From Echiichthys vipera (taxonomy: Eukaryota > Chordata > Actinopteri > Perciformes > Trachinidae), in contig OY829658.1 in assembly GCA_963691815.1 (NCBI GenBank), forward strand, positions 17,550,285 to 17,614,284: DNA of 64,000 nucleotides, written 5' to 3'. Shown here piece after piece: positions 54,021-64,000 of this stretch; positions within the stretch are counted from its first letter, which is position 1, and each line of letters begins with the position of its first letter. The notes under the pieces are model-generated. The model was not told the DNA's origin. It saw only the letters and a list, made by a program, of their open reading frames with translations, and searched no databases. Position numbers and translations under genes: made by a program.

Positions 54021-56241
54021 GTGAGAGACAGGGAGCAACTTTTATTAAAGGATTAAGTTTGACATATTGGTAAAAACACTTTTTCAGTCTTGCAAGAGTT
54101 AAACTGACATCACCCTCGTTTCTGTGCATTAAGTATGGAGCTAGAGCAAGGGCTCAGCTACGTAACTTAGCTTACCATAAACAGCAGAGTCTTGCTCTCT
54201 CCAAAGCTGAGAACTATGGCTATTAGCACATCTAAAACTCACAGAACAATATTTAATCTACTTTGTTCAAGTAGTCTCTGAAGATCTACATTTTGTTTGT
54301 GTACAGATTAGGGATACAACATGCTAATTATTAAACTTTAGAGGTGCTAGTAGCTAGCAATAGTAGTGTATTTCATAATTGTGGATTGTGGTCTCTGTTT
54401 CCCCCTGCTTCCAGGCTTTATGCTAAGCTAAGCTAATTAATTCTCAATGCTCTCTCCTGTTATGCACAGGCGTGAGGTCGGTATTGATCTTCTCATCCAA
54501 CTCTTGACAAGAAAGGAAAAATATGAATTTAATGCTTGTTTTTTGGGCGATTTTACAAAGCATGGTTTTGCCATGGTAGGTTCTGACTACGACTAGTGCT
54601 GAAACCTTTACTCGTTATAGAAGATCTTTAGAACAACAGAAAATGCACTGTCAAGAACTTTCATAATCGATTAATGGCTTAACGCCTCTTTCAAGTCCTT
54701 CACCTGTGTTTTCATGTCAACACTCTTTTACAATCCTATTTAAAATGCTAATGAGCAGAATTTAAATTGCTGATGAGCTAATCAGCCCAGTTGTCGTTTG
54801 CCTCTGTGGGTGTGGTATACGGCTCTTAACAAGTTCTCTAAGAATGCTTTTATGCATACGCTTAGCTGGTGTTATTAATGTTGAATGACAAGTGTTGAGC
54901 TGCTCCCTTATTAATGATTTTGTGATGGTGAATCTCACAGGACTCTGCTATTCCCTTTGTAATTATGTTCAATGTACTGGGATGGCAGTCATGTAACAAA
55001 CATGCTCTGATTACGAAGAAGTTAAAAGAGCTGTGTGTTAGAATCTACTCATCAAGTATTCAGTAAATCCAGGAACAGGAATGCACAGATACAGTATTAC
55101 ATTTCCACTGCTGCATACATGCAACACTCCTACTGTAGTGCTCTGAGAAGTGTGAGAGGTCACAAATAACTTAGATTTCTCAGCGATCTCTTTATACCAC
55201 GCCTTGATTTATCTTTCTAATTTCAGTCTCCAACTCCTTCAAACACACTTGTACAGACTCACACATGCACCTGCTTCTCTCTGTCTTTGAGGGTGTGCAT
55301 TAAAGCCAGTTAATCTATTTCATCTGTCCACGTTGTGACTCGTCCACCCACGCAGCACATCTCTAACCATCTCTCCCGCCCCCCGGCTGCTCTTTGATAC
55401 TGTACCCCACAAAAGCGGACAATCTTTCAAAGACTTATCTTTCTCTCTTCGACTACATGAGTGGCTCTCCTTACTTTTATTTTCCGAAGAGGCGGTGGCA
55501 GCTTTGAGTCCGGGCACACTTAATCTGAGAAATATTACATAATACGGGAGGGAAAATATTGCCTGACGTTTGCTTTGAGAGGGTCTTTGATACATCTTAT
55601 ACTTGCATCGTTCTTGACATTGTTCTCTTTCACACTCACTCACTTCCCCACTCCTCTTCCCAACCAACCCCCCACCGTTTCATCTCCATCTCAGCAACTT
55701 CCTCTACTTCCACCTTCTCATTGTCTCTGCTATATTTCAGATCTTCCTTCATTTCTTCTTCTTCTTCTTTCTCCTCAGGTTTATTTTCTCCCTTGCTCCA
55801 CCCTCCCCTCTTCATTCTGTCATACAAATGACACTGCAGACCCCATGCTTGTATTTCTTTTCTACTGATATGCCAACAATATTCAGCTGTGCCTCCAACC
55901 AACCAATCAATTATTGAATAATAGTCTTGTTGCAGATTTTAAGGACAGCATGTCCCAATTGTTCTTTCATTCAGCTTAATTTAGACAATACTAAAGTTCT
56001 TGTAGTTCGCAACAAGCAGCAATATAACTGTCCTTGTTTGTATAAAAAAGTGATAGTGCTGTCAACCAAATCAAATAAAACCACACCCACACATGCCAGA
56101 TGAAGAGTTTTATATTTGGTTGTTGCTTATAACTAGTGTTATGGGAAAACTACTATGGACTTGGGCTATGTTTTAGGGTATTTAAAGCAATGCAAAGGTT
56201 TTGTATTGAAGTGTGACTTTCTATCATTCCTTCTCCTCCAG
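54021..56241 (+). other. atxn1: atxn1 intron splitting the AXH domain
   Basis: Phase-0 intron of 2,221 nt with donor CAG/GTGAGA and acceptor CTCCAG. It begins with a diverged MITE (54045 to about 54530). The rest is unique-looking AT-rich sequence with a pyrimidine-rich stretch near 55620-55810. Longer ORFs here (for example minus strand 55320-55667) show no recognisable protein features. Confidence 0.9.
54045..54530 (+). mobile_element. TTAA-starting MITE in the atxn1 intron
   Basis: Starts TTAAAGGATTAAGTTTGACATATTGG, contains TTTAGAGGTGCTAGTAG, GTTTCCCCCTGCTTCCAG and TTTATGCTAAGCTAAGCTAA, then GTATTGATCTTCTCATCCAA. These blocks are typical of a very common non-autonomous fish transposon. 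The right terminus is degraded, so the end is approximate. It starts 24 bp downstream of the coding-exon donor. Confidence 0.6.
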
Positions 56242-56835
56242 GTGAGTGTAGAGGTCTTGGTGGAGTACCCCTTCTTCGTCTTTGGCCAAGGCTGGTCTTC
56301 ATGCTGCCCAGACCGGACCACCCAGCTTCTGGAGCTGCCTTGCACCAAACTCTCTGTGGGCGATGTTTGTATTTCACTCACCCTCAAGAACCTGAGGAAC
56401 GGTTCCCTGAAGAAGACTCAGCATCTGGAGCTGGCCACTCCTGCCTCCAGCTACGGGCACCTGAAACCCCCCAGAGCTGTCTCAGACACTCCCCAAAGCT
56501 GCAGTGGAGGAGGATCCAGGCACAGCGAGCGGGAGAATGGCATCAGTCAGCAAGGAAGGGGTGGAAGTGGAAATGGGAATGGACAGGGCACCAATGTGGA
56601 GAATGGGGAACTCATGTTTGGGGAAAAAGGTTCAGTTTCTAAAGGTCAGGTTGCCAGCAGCGCAGAAGCTGGCCCCAGTAAGCCATCAGGAGGCAGGAAG
56701 CGGAGATGGTCTGCCCCTGAAGGCCGAAAAGTAGAAAAGTTAGAGGAGGAGCCGCCCTTGACCCTGCCCAAACCTTCCTTCATCCCTCATGAGGTGAAAG
56801 TCAGCATCGAGGGAAGGTCAAATATTGGCAAGTAA
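56242..56835 (+). CDS. atxn1: ataxin-1, last coding exon (codons 617-813, stop TAA)
   Basis: Completes the AXH domain (VSVEVLVEYPFFVFGQGW...SVGDVCISLTLKNL, residues 617 to about 668). In human ATXN1 this domain mediates self-association, RNA binding and Capicua binding. A variable Gly/Ser/Asn-rich linker follows. The C-terminal block RKRRWSAPE (768-776) matches the human region containing the nuclear localisation signal, the UHM-ligand motif that contacts U2AF65/RBM17, and the 14-3-3 phosphosite; S773 here corresponds to human S776. The tail PPLTLPKPSFIPHEVKVSIEGRSNIGK is typical of the family. The acceptor is a pyrimidine tract ending CTCCAG at 56241, and the reading frame joins exactly to residue 616. 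Total length of 813 residues is close to the human length. The exon continues into the 3' UTR. Confidence 0.96.
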   Translation: MSVEVLVEYPFFVFGQGWSSCCPDRTTQLLELPCTKLSVGDVCISLTLKNLRNGSLKKTQHLELATPASSYGHLKPPRAVSDTPQSCSGGGSRHSERENGISQQGRGGSGNGNGQGTNVENGELMFGEKGSVSKGQVASSAEAGPSKPSGGRKRRWSAPEGRKVEKLEEEPPLTLPKPSFIPHEVKVSIEGRSNIGK

Positions 56836-56994
56836 CAGGACTGTTCAATCACCATTTGGATTTGAAAAAGAAAAAGAAACGTAAAAGGATTCTACAAAAA
56901 AAATCCACAAATGCCCACAATAATGTTTCATTTGTCTTGGTTTTAAAGTTTTGTTTTCCATTTTTGTTTTTCTATGATCTCTATCTTGAATCCT

Positions 56995-57002
56995 GTACTG
57001 TA
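56995..57002 (+). promoter_or_regulatory. miR-101 8-mer site in the 3' UTR (first)
   Basis: GTACTGTA is a perfect 8-mer match (seed positions 2-8 plus A1) to miR-101, about 160 nt after the stop codon. miR-101 is one of the miRNAs reported to repress human ATXN1. Confidence 0.5.
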
Positions 57003-57589
57003 GAGGTAAATTTACCCTACATGGTATCACCTTACATTAAGTCCATGTAGTCAATAATACATTTTTTTATAGATGGATCTGATATCACACAAGCAATCGG
57101 TGCTGTTTTGGTGGTTTTCATGACTTATGGTGAGGGATTTGTGAGGCGTGTTAAATGTTTAACGGTGGTTGTGTGGCACACAGGAACAATGCTCAATGGC
57201 TCTTCTTGGCTGGCTACACATTATGTAAATTTAAAATTGAATTAGCTCACAGTTTGCCTATTGACAGTGATTTCACTCCCTATACACTGCTAGTGAGGCT
57301 GCCTGGACGACTTCTGTGGTTTTATGCCGGGCCACTGGAGTGATATAATGCCAGCTGATCCTGAGCATGAAGGATTTGTGGGTAAATAATGACATTTTTC
57401 ATTTTCTTAATCAGACTGGGAGTTGGGAAAAACCATTCTCCATGTCTTGAGTATACACGTAACGTGTGTTATTCAAAGTGTCACCAGGATGTGCCAGACC
57501 TGCCTAGTGATGTCATCAGGTGGTGCCAGTGTGCCACACAAAAGAGAGGCAACAACACAGTCATGTGTAGACGGTAAACCAGGATTTAC

Positions 57590-57745
57590 GAAACTCTTGG
57601 AGATTGTTGAGGTTAGACCTTGAATGGTCAAGGTTAAGTGGTTAAGGTTAGGCATCGTCCTCGAATGGTTACGGTTAGATGGTTGAGGTTTGGCATTGAC
57701 CTCAGATTGTTGATGTTTGAGGTTAAGCATTGACCTCAAATGGAA
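57590..57745 (+). repeat. Decayed tandem repeat inside the 3' UTR
   Basis: Three to four diverged units of about 40-45 bp built from AATGGTTAAGGTTAGGCATTGACCTC-like sequence. GGTTAGGCATCGTCCTCGAATGG, GGTTTGGCATTGACCTCAGATTG and GGTTAAGCATTGACCTCAAATGG recur in order. Confidence 0.6.
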
Positions 57746-58284
57746 TGAAATGAAAGGATCGGTCGTCAGGTAAGCAGGCAGGAGTTTGTGCAAATCTAGG
57801 GTTACTATCTAGACATAACCAAACAACACTTACTCTGTTAAGTTTGATGACAGTGGAGTCTTTACTTTCATGTTTAGCATTTTATTTTTATTTTTCAGAC
57901 CCCTCATCTTCTATCATACCAGATAGTTTTCAATGATTGTCAAAAACCTTAATCAGGGGTCTTTTAGTCTTACATTGAACGTAGGTGGGTCAATTATGAT
58001 GTACAAACGTGAGATCCCCTAACCTAATACATACAAGTGAAAACACACTGGGTTGGCAAACTTCACTTCATGAAAATGTTGAGCAAAACTGCATTAAATC
58101 CTCACCGTTTTTTGGATGAATTACTTTTTCTTTTTTTTATGGGGTGAGAGGGTGAGAGGTGTGAGAGGAACCGAGAGAATCTGCATGTCAGTTCTGAGAG
58201 GGGTCAGGATATTTCAAAGCACTTAACACACCTGTCACACTCACCATACAGCCGACACATTTTTGTTGTCTCTTTATTCACGCA

Positions 58285-58292
58285 GTACTGTA
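58285..58292 (+). promoter_or_regulatory. miR-101 8-mer site in the 3' UTR (second)
   Basis: A second perfect GTACTGTA about 1.45 kb after the stop codon, in AT-rich context, which favours site accessibility. Confidence 0.5.
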
Positions 58293-59082
58293 TGTATTTA
58301 GATTGTTTTTATTTAGGCAAGGGCGGAAAGTAGCAACAGCACTTTGGAAAGGTGAAGCTTTTGGAAGGGGTGGTTTGGTATTGTGGGAGAGGATGTGCCA
58401 TGGGATCACAAAGAAAGGGATGATCGTGACAGGTACTGGAGAACTATTCCAGTTAGTAGATGGTTAGAGAATCATTTACGGTGACAAAAGGAATTAGAAA
58501 TAAGATGGTTTTCAGCATGCGTGCTTGTATAACCCGACCAGCCATGCAAAAGTTAGGGTCGAAAAGTAATGAATGTGTTTTGGAAGTTTGGGATCTGGCA
58601 TAAGAATTAAGAAGGAAAAGGATTTGAAACATCCCAATGATGTTCTGTACTAGACTGAGAGCATTGATTAGAAGCTCATGCCACAGAATTTTGAAGGGTG
58701 TCATATATTTGTAGTGTGTGTGCTAGAGTGTGCATGATGCTGGTCTGTGTCTGTCCATACACACACATACACACATGCTTACACAAACACCAAACAGTAC
58801 AGACCATCCCTGAAACTAAATGACCTATAATATGTACTTGTCTAGATAAATGCAGATTTATTGTCCCTACTGCAAAGACACTAGTTAACTGACATTGGAT
58901 TAATTCACACTGCTAACAGTACAGTTGTAGAGAGTGCTCTGTGGTGTATTTGTGCACATGTGCGAGTTAGTGTATGAGTGTATGTATACTGTGTATAGGA
59001 AAAGGTTATACTCATATGATATGTAGACAATGCTAAATGTCCAGTGTTTCTATTTGGAGTCGTACTTAATAGAATCTTGCAA

Positions 59083-59090
59083 TTTGCACA
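59083..59090 (+). promoter_or_regulatory. miR-19 8-mer site in the 3' UTR (first)
   Basis: TTTGCACA is a perfect 8-mer match to the miR-19a/b seed. miR-19 sites are reported in human ATXN1. Confidence 0.5.
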
Positions 59091-61600
59091 TCAGGAGGAG
59101 GGAGAAGGGTGGAGACGTGATTTTTCTTTTAACTGCCCTGTCCTGAAACGAGCCCTAGACCATGTGACACACTGGAGGAGACCAGGGTTTTCGGTCCTCA
59201 ACAGGCATACGTCACACTGTAGAGGAAAAGTTTCTACATCAATGCAGTAAGGTCAGATTACATTTGAGTTTTTATGAACATACCCGTAGCTGTAAAACAG
59301 AATTTCAACACGTGCCTGCCTACTGAATTTACTGACTTAAGTTGGAAGATATGCCATTTGGAGTGTATCTGAAGGAAAATTTTGACCTTTTTTTGTCCAC
59401 TTTTCCTGCAGTTGAAACCAGGGTGTAGGGACTAGGGTTCAGTTTTGGACACGTGCTTTCAGCTCACTGAAACAACATTATAAGATGCGGCGGTTAACTC
59501 AACAGATATGCCTGCTTGGTTTGCCCAACATTTAGAGCTTTGTCATCCTCGGGCTCTGTCTTGCATTTGAAAGTCAAGGTTCTGTACTTTTTCTGAGCTT
59601 GGTTTCTGGGATTTAATGTGTGGTGTGTAGCTCGTACTGCATATAAATAGATTTAGTATGTGTATTTTTTTTTTCTCTAACCTCAGCGTAACTGCTGCTT
59701 GTATTGCAATTTTTAAATCTGATAAAACAAAATTAAATTGTCAGTTTTTAAATCTTTCAGTGATGGTAGACACACGTGTTCTGGGATTGAATATGTCCTG
59801 ATTGTATGGTGCCATTCAACATGGATGTTGCTGCATGTAACAATACAGTATGATCATGCTCACATGAACAGTAGTTAGATTAGCATGTGCAGGTGGCTGG
59901 CACAGTAGTGTTGTTACAGGGGTGGAGGAGATTTGGCTTCCTGCAGGCATATCTGTTAAGCTTTCTACTCATCCTCTGTCTTTAGGCCTTGTTATATGCT
60001 AGAGACAGTTTTTAGTTGATATTGTCTCTACTAAGTAGATCAGTCGAATTGTCATCCCACTGATAATATAGGTTGAATTGTATGGGGCAACACTTCAGGT
60101 GGTGGGAGTCTGCGAGGGTGATGGCACGATTGATGTGTGGTCAGATGGATGACGAATGGTTGAGTAAATGGGCAGATGGATGGTGATGCTGTGCGAGTGA
60201 GCAGCCCCCCATATGAGATTTGAAAATGCTTTATTTTTTATAATAAAACAGGGTTTCTCAGATCAACACCGCCACAGTAGTACATTTTAATTTCTTCCTT
60301 TTCCTATTAAAACATCATGATCATTACTAATAGAGCTAGTAGTATGTGTGTGTCCATGTTTTTGCAATATGTGTGTGGCTGTGTGTTTTGTAAATGTATG
60401 TGCATGTCATACACACTAACTTTTCTTTTTTTGTCCAATCCCATTCCCGACAAATCAAAAAAGCCAAGTCATACTGATGTTGCTTAAGTAACTTTTAGAA
60501 AGCAATAGTACAACAATATTCAGGCACTCTCCTTATGCATGAGTGGAACACACACACAGTCATTCCACTCAAATTCTCTGCAATAAACATTTGATAATAA
60601 TCGTCTCGCATTGCAACCAAAACAAATCCTTCTTTCCTCCCATAGAGGAAATACAATCTTGCCATATACAAGAAAATGCGTTTAGAAGCTTATATACCTG
60701 AACACGACTCACTTCAGTTAGCACTTTCCCCCTCATCATAAAGTACACTTAAATCTTAACAAATTGCAGTTGCAACACAAGTTGCTAGTTTTTCAGGGAA
60801 GTGTCTCATATATGCAGTAACTGACCCCCAAAACCTCTGCTGTCCCAGCTGGTCAGCGTCATAAACTCTGTTGTCGCGCTGCAGGGTGAGCATATGTCAC
60901 ACCTGAAGTAACCAGCAGATGTTTTGACTCCGCCCAGGTCTGCCTTGTTGCCACGACTCCCGTAGTGACCTTGTTAACTTTGTTTCAGGTACCCAATCAT
61001 AGCCAGCCAGCCTCAAACCTCCTCCTGAGGCGAAGCAATCGATTAACCCTCAACAACCGTTAGCTACCTTTCAGTGTGGCCTGGCCTGGGCTGCCTGTCC
61101 CCCTCCTGGCACCTTTTGATATCCGGTCTCTTTTTTCACTACTAGCTTATAAAAGGTCATTGTGTTTATACTTCAGTGGAAATGCATGCTGAATAATTGA
61201 CTATGAAACAAAGCAATCTGAAATGTTGACACATTCTCAGTGTAGGAGAGGGAACGGCACATCACAGCATCATTTCTTTGAGGGTTTCGTTTAGTTTTAA
61301 TTTTCTTCAGATAATCCCAAGTTTTTATCCCCTTGAAATGAACCACAATGTGCAATACTTACATTTTGCCCGCCCCGCCACCCGCCCTTTGCTGTGCCAA
61401 GTGTATGTAGCATAGTCTTATTCCAGTGTCTCAACCTTGTTAATGGCTTGTGTATTTTACTGTCTGTTGATGTGTGTGTCATATCTGTAAGACAAGAGTC
61501 AGGATGTATGTGAAGAGAAACAAACCCGATGGAGAGTTTGACCAAACCTCTATTTCCCTTTTGTCCCTTCGGCCTTCCTAAATTTGAGCGGTTGAGAGAC

Positions 61601-61700
61601 TGTGTGTGTGTGTGTGTGTGTGCGTGTGCGTGTGCGTGTGCGTGTGCGTGTGCGTGTACGTGTGCGTGTGCGTGTGCTTGTGTGCGTGTGTGTGTGTGCG
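61601..61700. repeat. (GT)n-(GCGTGT)n in the 3' UTR
   Basis: GT repeats, then regular GCGTGT hexamers with one GTAC variant. Transcribed as GU-rich RNA if within the 3' UTR. Confidence 0.95.
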
Positions 61701-61770
61701 TCTGCACCATGTGTCATGTGTAGTATGTGTGCTTATGTAAACATGGTGTTAAAATGTGTTATGAGGGTTT

Positions 61771-61771
<1 letters not shown>

Positions 61772-61805
<34 letters not shown>

Positions 61806-61808
61806 TGT
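61772..61808. repeat. (GT)n in the 3' UTR
   Basis: About 15 GT units, then GTTTGTGTG. Confidence 0.95.
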
Positions 61809-62179
61809 GAAGGAGTGTTTTCTCCTCTAACTGTCTGTGAGGCCATGAACCGTGACCCTTGAGGGTTCACGGTGTGACCCACAGGAGAAAAAGAAACCTC
61901 ATTGCTTAGTGGGGACCACTTTTTGTAAAAAAAAAAAAAAAGAAAAAAAAGAAAAAGGAAAAAAAAACAACCAACCAACAGAGATGCACATGTAAGTAGA
62001 TGTAAAAGACTTGATAATGTTTCAGCACTTTCTAATCCTAGGATGGGCTTGGTCTAACCCCTCTGTCTCAGACCGATACCTTCCCTAGGGGTAAACATTC
62101 ATTCAAAACAGACAGAGAGAATGAGAATGAAAAAAGGGGGTGAATAAGGATGAAAAAGAGAGATGGCTCAGTTTAAGTT

Positions 62180-62187
62180 TTTGCACA
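62180..62187 (+). promoter_or_regulatory. miR-19 8-mer site in the 3' UTR (second)
   Basis: A second perfect TTTGCACA, about 1.45 kb before the distal poly(A) signal. It would be retained in a transcript ending at the 62702 signal. Confidence 0.5.
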
Positions 62188-62701
62188 TCACCATGCCGTA
62201 ACCTTGTGTTTATCTGTCTGTGCTCCATCTCGCTTGGCGCCCGGCGCGTTCTTGGGTCCAACGGGCCGAGGTGTTAGGTGGTTCCTTGGTTCTTTTCTAC
62301 TAGGAAAACCTTTTCTCATGGAATGCATCCCTTCTTTTGTTGTGTTCGGGTTTGTTTGGAATCTTCTCCACCCTACACCAACCATGCTGTGCTCTTAATT
62401 AGGTTTTTTTCACATTTTGAGATCTAATTTGGCAGACATGTTTGTAAGGACTTCGACACGGCTCGGTTTGGTTGTGCGGTGTGAAGACGGTGCGTACAAA
62501 CCTTTGCATTGTTTGCATTATCTTTGGTGCAGGAGCTTTTTCTGTGTTTTTGGTCTCCTTGTAGCACTCAATATAATGTCAGGGGACTAAAAACTATGTA
62601 GAGAATGTGTCATTGTTGAGTTTTTATGACAAGCTTCCTCACTGGAGGAACACTGCTAATGTCTTTTTTTTTTTTTAATTGGCTTCTTGCACAATTTTAC
62701 A

Positions 62702-62707
62702 AATAAA
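62702..62707 (+). terminator. atxn1: Possible proximal poly(A) signal AATAAA
   Basis: AATAAA followed by GTTGGTGTGTGAGCTTTG, a GT-rich stretch that could support cleavage about 0.9 kb before the distal site. Use is unproven. Confidence 0.3.
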
Positions 62708-63635
62708 ATGAATGTTGGTGTGTGAGCTTTGACTTTTCGATCAGAAAAAAAGGCATGTGTGCTCTTTGTTTCTTGATGTTTGTACTTTCGTTTTGCAAAA
62801 AGGATGTGTTTTTGGCACTTTGTCGTGTTTTAAAAGTGAACAGAATTCGATCAGGATTCCTTTTTTGTTTTCATTCTTTCTTTTTTTTGTATGATGTCTC
62901 GTCAATGTCCATAGCGCTGGATAACCAACTCAGGCAGAAAGAAAAAAAAACTTGTAGAGGCCCACTTAACAGTTTAGTTTCACCCCAATCAATTTACATA
63001 GTGGGCTGTTTCATATGGGTTATGAGATATGTAAATTTATTACATATAATTTGATATGATTAACAAATGTCATTATTGACAATAAATATGAAATATTATT
63101 ATGATATGTTGTGTATTATGCTGGAGATGGCTGGCTTGGATTACTCTTCAGTGTACTGAACGTTTTTGTTCTGCCTCTCTGTGCAAGGCGACAAACACTT
63201 CAGCAGGGGACAGGCTGTACGGTTCGTGACCTCTGACCCTGCCCACTGCCACGGAGGGGGGTGGAGTTTATCCGTCAGCCGTGGCTTAGCTGACTCCTCC
63301 CCCTGTTCTGAACACTCAGCCCTGAGGCTAGCAACCAGTCTGTCTAGATGTTTCTCTGCTAACCTGCGACAACAAGTACTGAACTGAAACTTTTTGGCCC
63401 ATGTGAAGGTAGCAGAGAACTGGACATCAGCACAGACCTGTTCGGACAGTCTGGCCTGCAGGGGGCACCGCAGCAGTTCCCAGCCAACTTGTTTGTACTA
63501 TATTGTACGCACCAAGTCCCTGTGTCTCACCACCCTTTTCCTCTATAGCAATGGAGAAACCCTGTTGGTGTATGTATTTGACATCTGTACAAATGCACCT
63601 CTTTGAAAAAGAAAATGAAACCTTGACATATCTGA

Positions 63636-63641
63636 AATAAA
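63636..63641 (+). terminator. atxn1: Poly(A) signal AATAAA, likely distal end of atxn1
   Basis: AATAAA is followed 8-20 nt later by CCTGTGTCTTTTTT, a typical GT/T-rich downstream element, so cleavage near 63655-63660 is expected. The preceding 150 nt form a non-repetitive block, unlike the AT-rich DNA beyond it. The 3' end of the transcript was not observed directly. Confidence 0.6.
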
Positions 63642-63659
63642 TGAGTAACCTGTGTCTTT

Positions 63660-64000
63660 TTTGAATACCAACACTAACAACGTAACACAAGCATTGCATT
63701 TAAAAGTTATCTCTCATGAGCTATGATATTATTCCTCACTTGCTTTGCTCAGTGTTGAAATTGAGCAGAAAATAGCTCCCTCTAGTGTACAACAGGCTGC
63801 CTGACAGCCCCTCTATCTGCAATGGTCAACAATCAATATAATAACAAAAAACAACTTGTGTTCCACCCCCTATATTGTAAAAGTAGGGAATATACTGTAG
63901 AGTGCAGAGCATTGATTCAAACAGTTTGAAAAATATTATATAAACTTAATATTTATTTATTTATCTTAAGAGAAACAACTATTCAGCTTTCATCTTGAGC
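63660..64000. other. AT-rich intergenic tail after atxn1
   Basis: No ORF or repeat of note, only AT-rich DNA with TATTTATTTATTTA near 63950. Confidence 0.5.

Larger units (their letters stand above)
56836..63658 (+). other. atxn1: atxn1 3' UTR (about 6.8 kb)
   Basis: The sequence runs from the TAA to the AATAAA at 63636 and shows no convincing ORF. Human ATXN1 has an unusually long 3' UTR of about 7 kb, so this length fits. It contains two perfect 8-mer matches each to the miR-101 and miR-19 seeds, a decayed tandem repeat near 57590-57745, TG tracts at 61601-61700 and 61772-61808, and an A-rich stretch at 61927-61970. Possible proximal poly(A) signals lie at 60242, 62702 and 63081. The 3' end was chosen because the last AATAAA is followed by a GT/T-rich element. 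Confidence 0.75.

Noticed and set aside
55320..55667. 115-codon minus-strand ORF in the atxn1 intron
   Set aside because: Low-complexity Lys/Arg/Ser-rich translation with no family resemblance or splice context.
52173..56835. Assignment to ATXN1L (BOAT1) rather than ATXN1
   Set aside because: The N-terminus MKSNQERSNECLPPKKRE, AXH segment HRAQVSVEVLVEYPFFVFGQGW and RKRRWSAPE match ATXN1. As I recall it, ATXN1L differs at all three.
61297..61710. 137-codon minus-strand ORF in the 3' UTR
   Set aside because: Begins in a His-Ala/Thr microsatellite translation. The remainder has no recognisable features.
56836..63658. Pumilio sites (TGTANATA) in the 3' UTR, since PUM1 regulates mammalian ATXN1
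   Set aside because: By eye I found only near matches such as TGTAAATT and TGTACAAA, no exact site. A motif scan would settle it.

Overview
This is teleost fish nuclear DNA. One gene can be named with confidence: ataxin-1 (atxn1), on the + strand. The window holds both of its coding exons, a 3' UTR of about 6.8 kb with a plausible poly(A) site, and several candidate 5' non-coding exons spread over about 50 kb. A fish origin is inferred from the form of the protein (ATXN1-type AXH domain and C-terminus, no polyglutamine tract), the very high density of CA/TG and CT/GA microsatellites, and interspersed repeats of kinds I know from teleost, probably percomorph, genomes. I cannot tell whether this is the atxn1a or atxn1b copy.

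Layout. 1-1709: upstream or intronic DNA with one long TG tract. 1710-1887: candidate 5' UTR exon with strong splice sites and a 51-codon uORF. 1888-34560: very large presumed intron with microsatellites, a minisatellite, a 298-bp inverted-repeat element, SINEs and MITEs, and a weak candidate alternative first exon near 9.0 kb. 34561-34680: candidate 120-bp non-coding exon. 34681-45.5 kb: intron. About 45.5-45731: candidate first or internal non-coding exon ending at a strong GTAAGT donor. 45732-51667: intron. 51668-54020: main exon with about 505 nt of 5' UTR and codons 1-616. 54021-56241: 2.2-kb intron. 56242-56835: last coding part, codons 617-813 plus stop. 56836 to about 63658: 3' UTR. 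After that there is a short AT-rich intergenic tail.

The joined coding sequence is 813 codons, close to the roughly 815 of human ATXN1. The AXH domain is split by the intron, and the C-terminal RKRRWSAPE block (nuclear localisation, 14-3-3 and splicing-factor contact in the human protein) is intact. The tract that expands in human SCA1 is absent; a short proline run followed by a serine run lies earlier in the protein.

The points most worth pursuing are regulatory and hidden-coding. (a) An upstream ORF stays open in frame across the candidate 45731/51668 splice junction. (b) A +1-frame ORF begins 25 nt after the main ATG, where human alt-ATXN1 begins by my recollection. (c) The 3' UTR has two perfect 8-mer sites each for miR-19 and miR-101, miRNAs known to regulate human ATXN1. 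(d) Several MITE and SINE insertions are present, one only 24 bp from a coding-exon splice donor. I found no other protein-coding gene, no functional tRNA or rRNA gene and no CRISPR array; almost all other long ORFs are translations of CA, CT or AT microsatellites.
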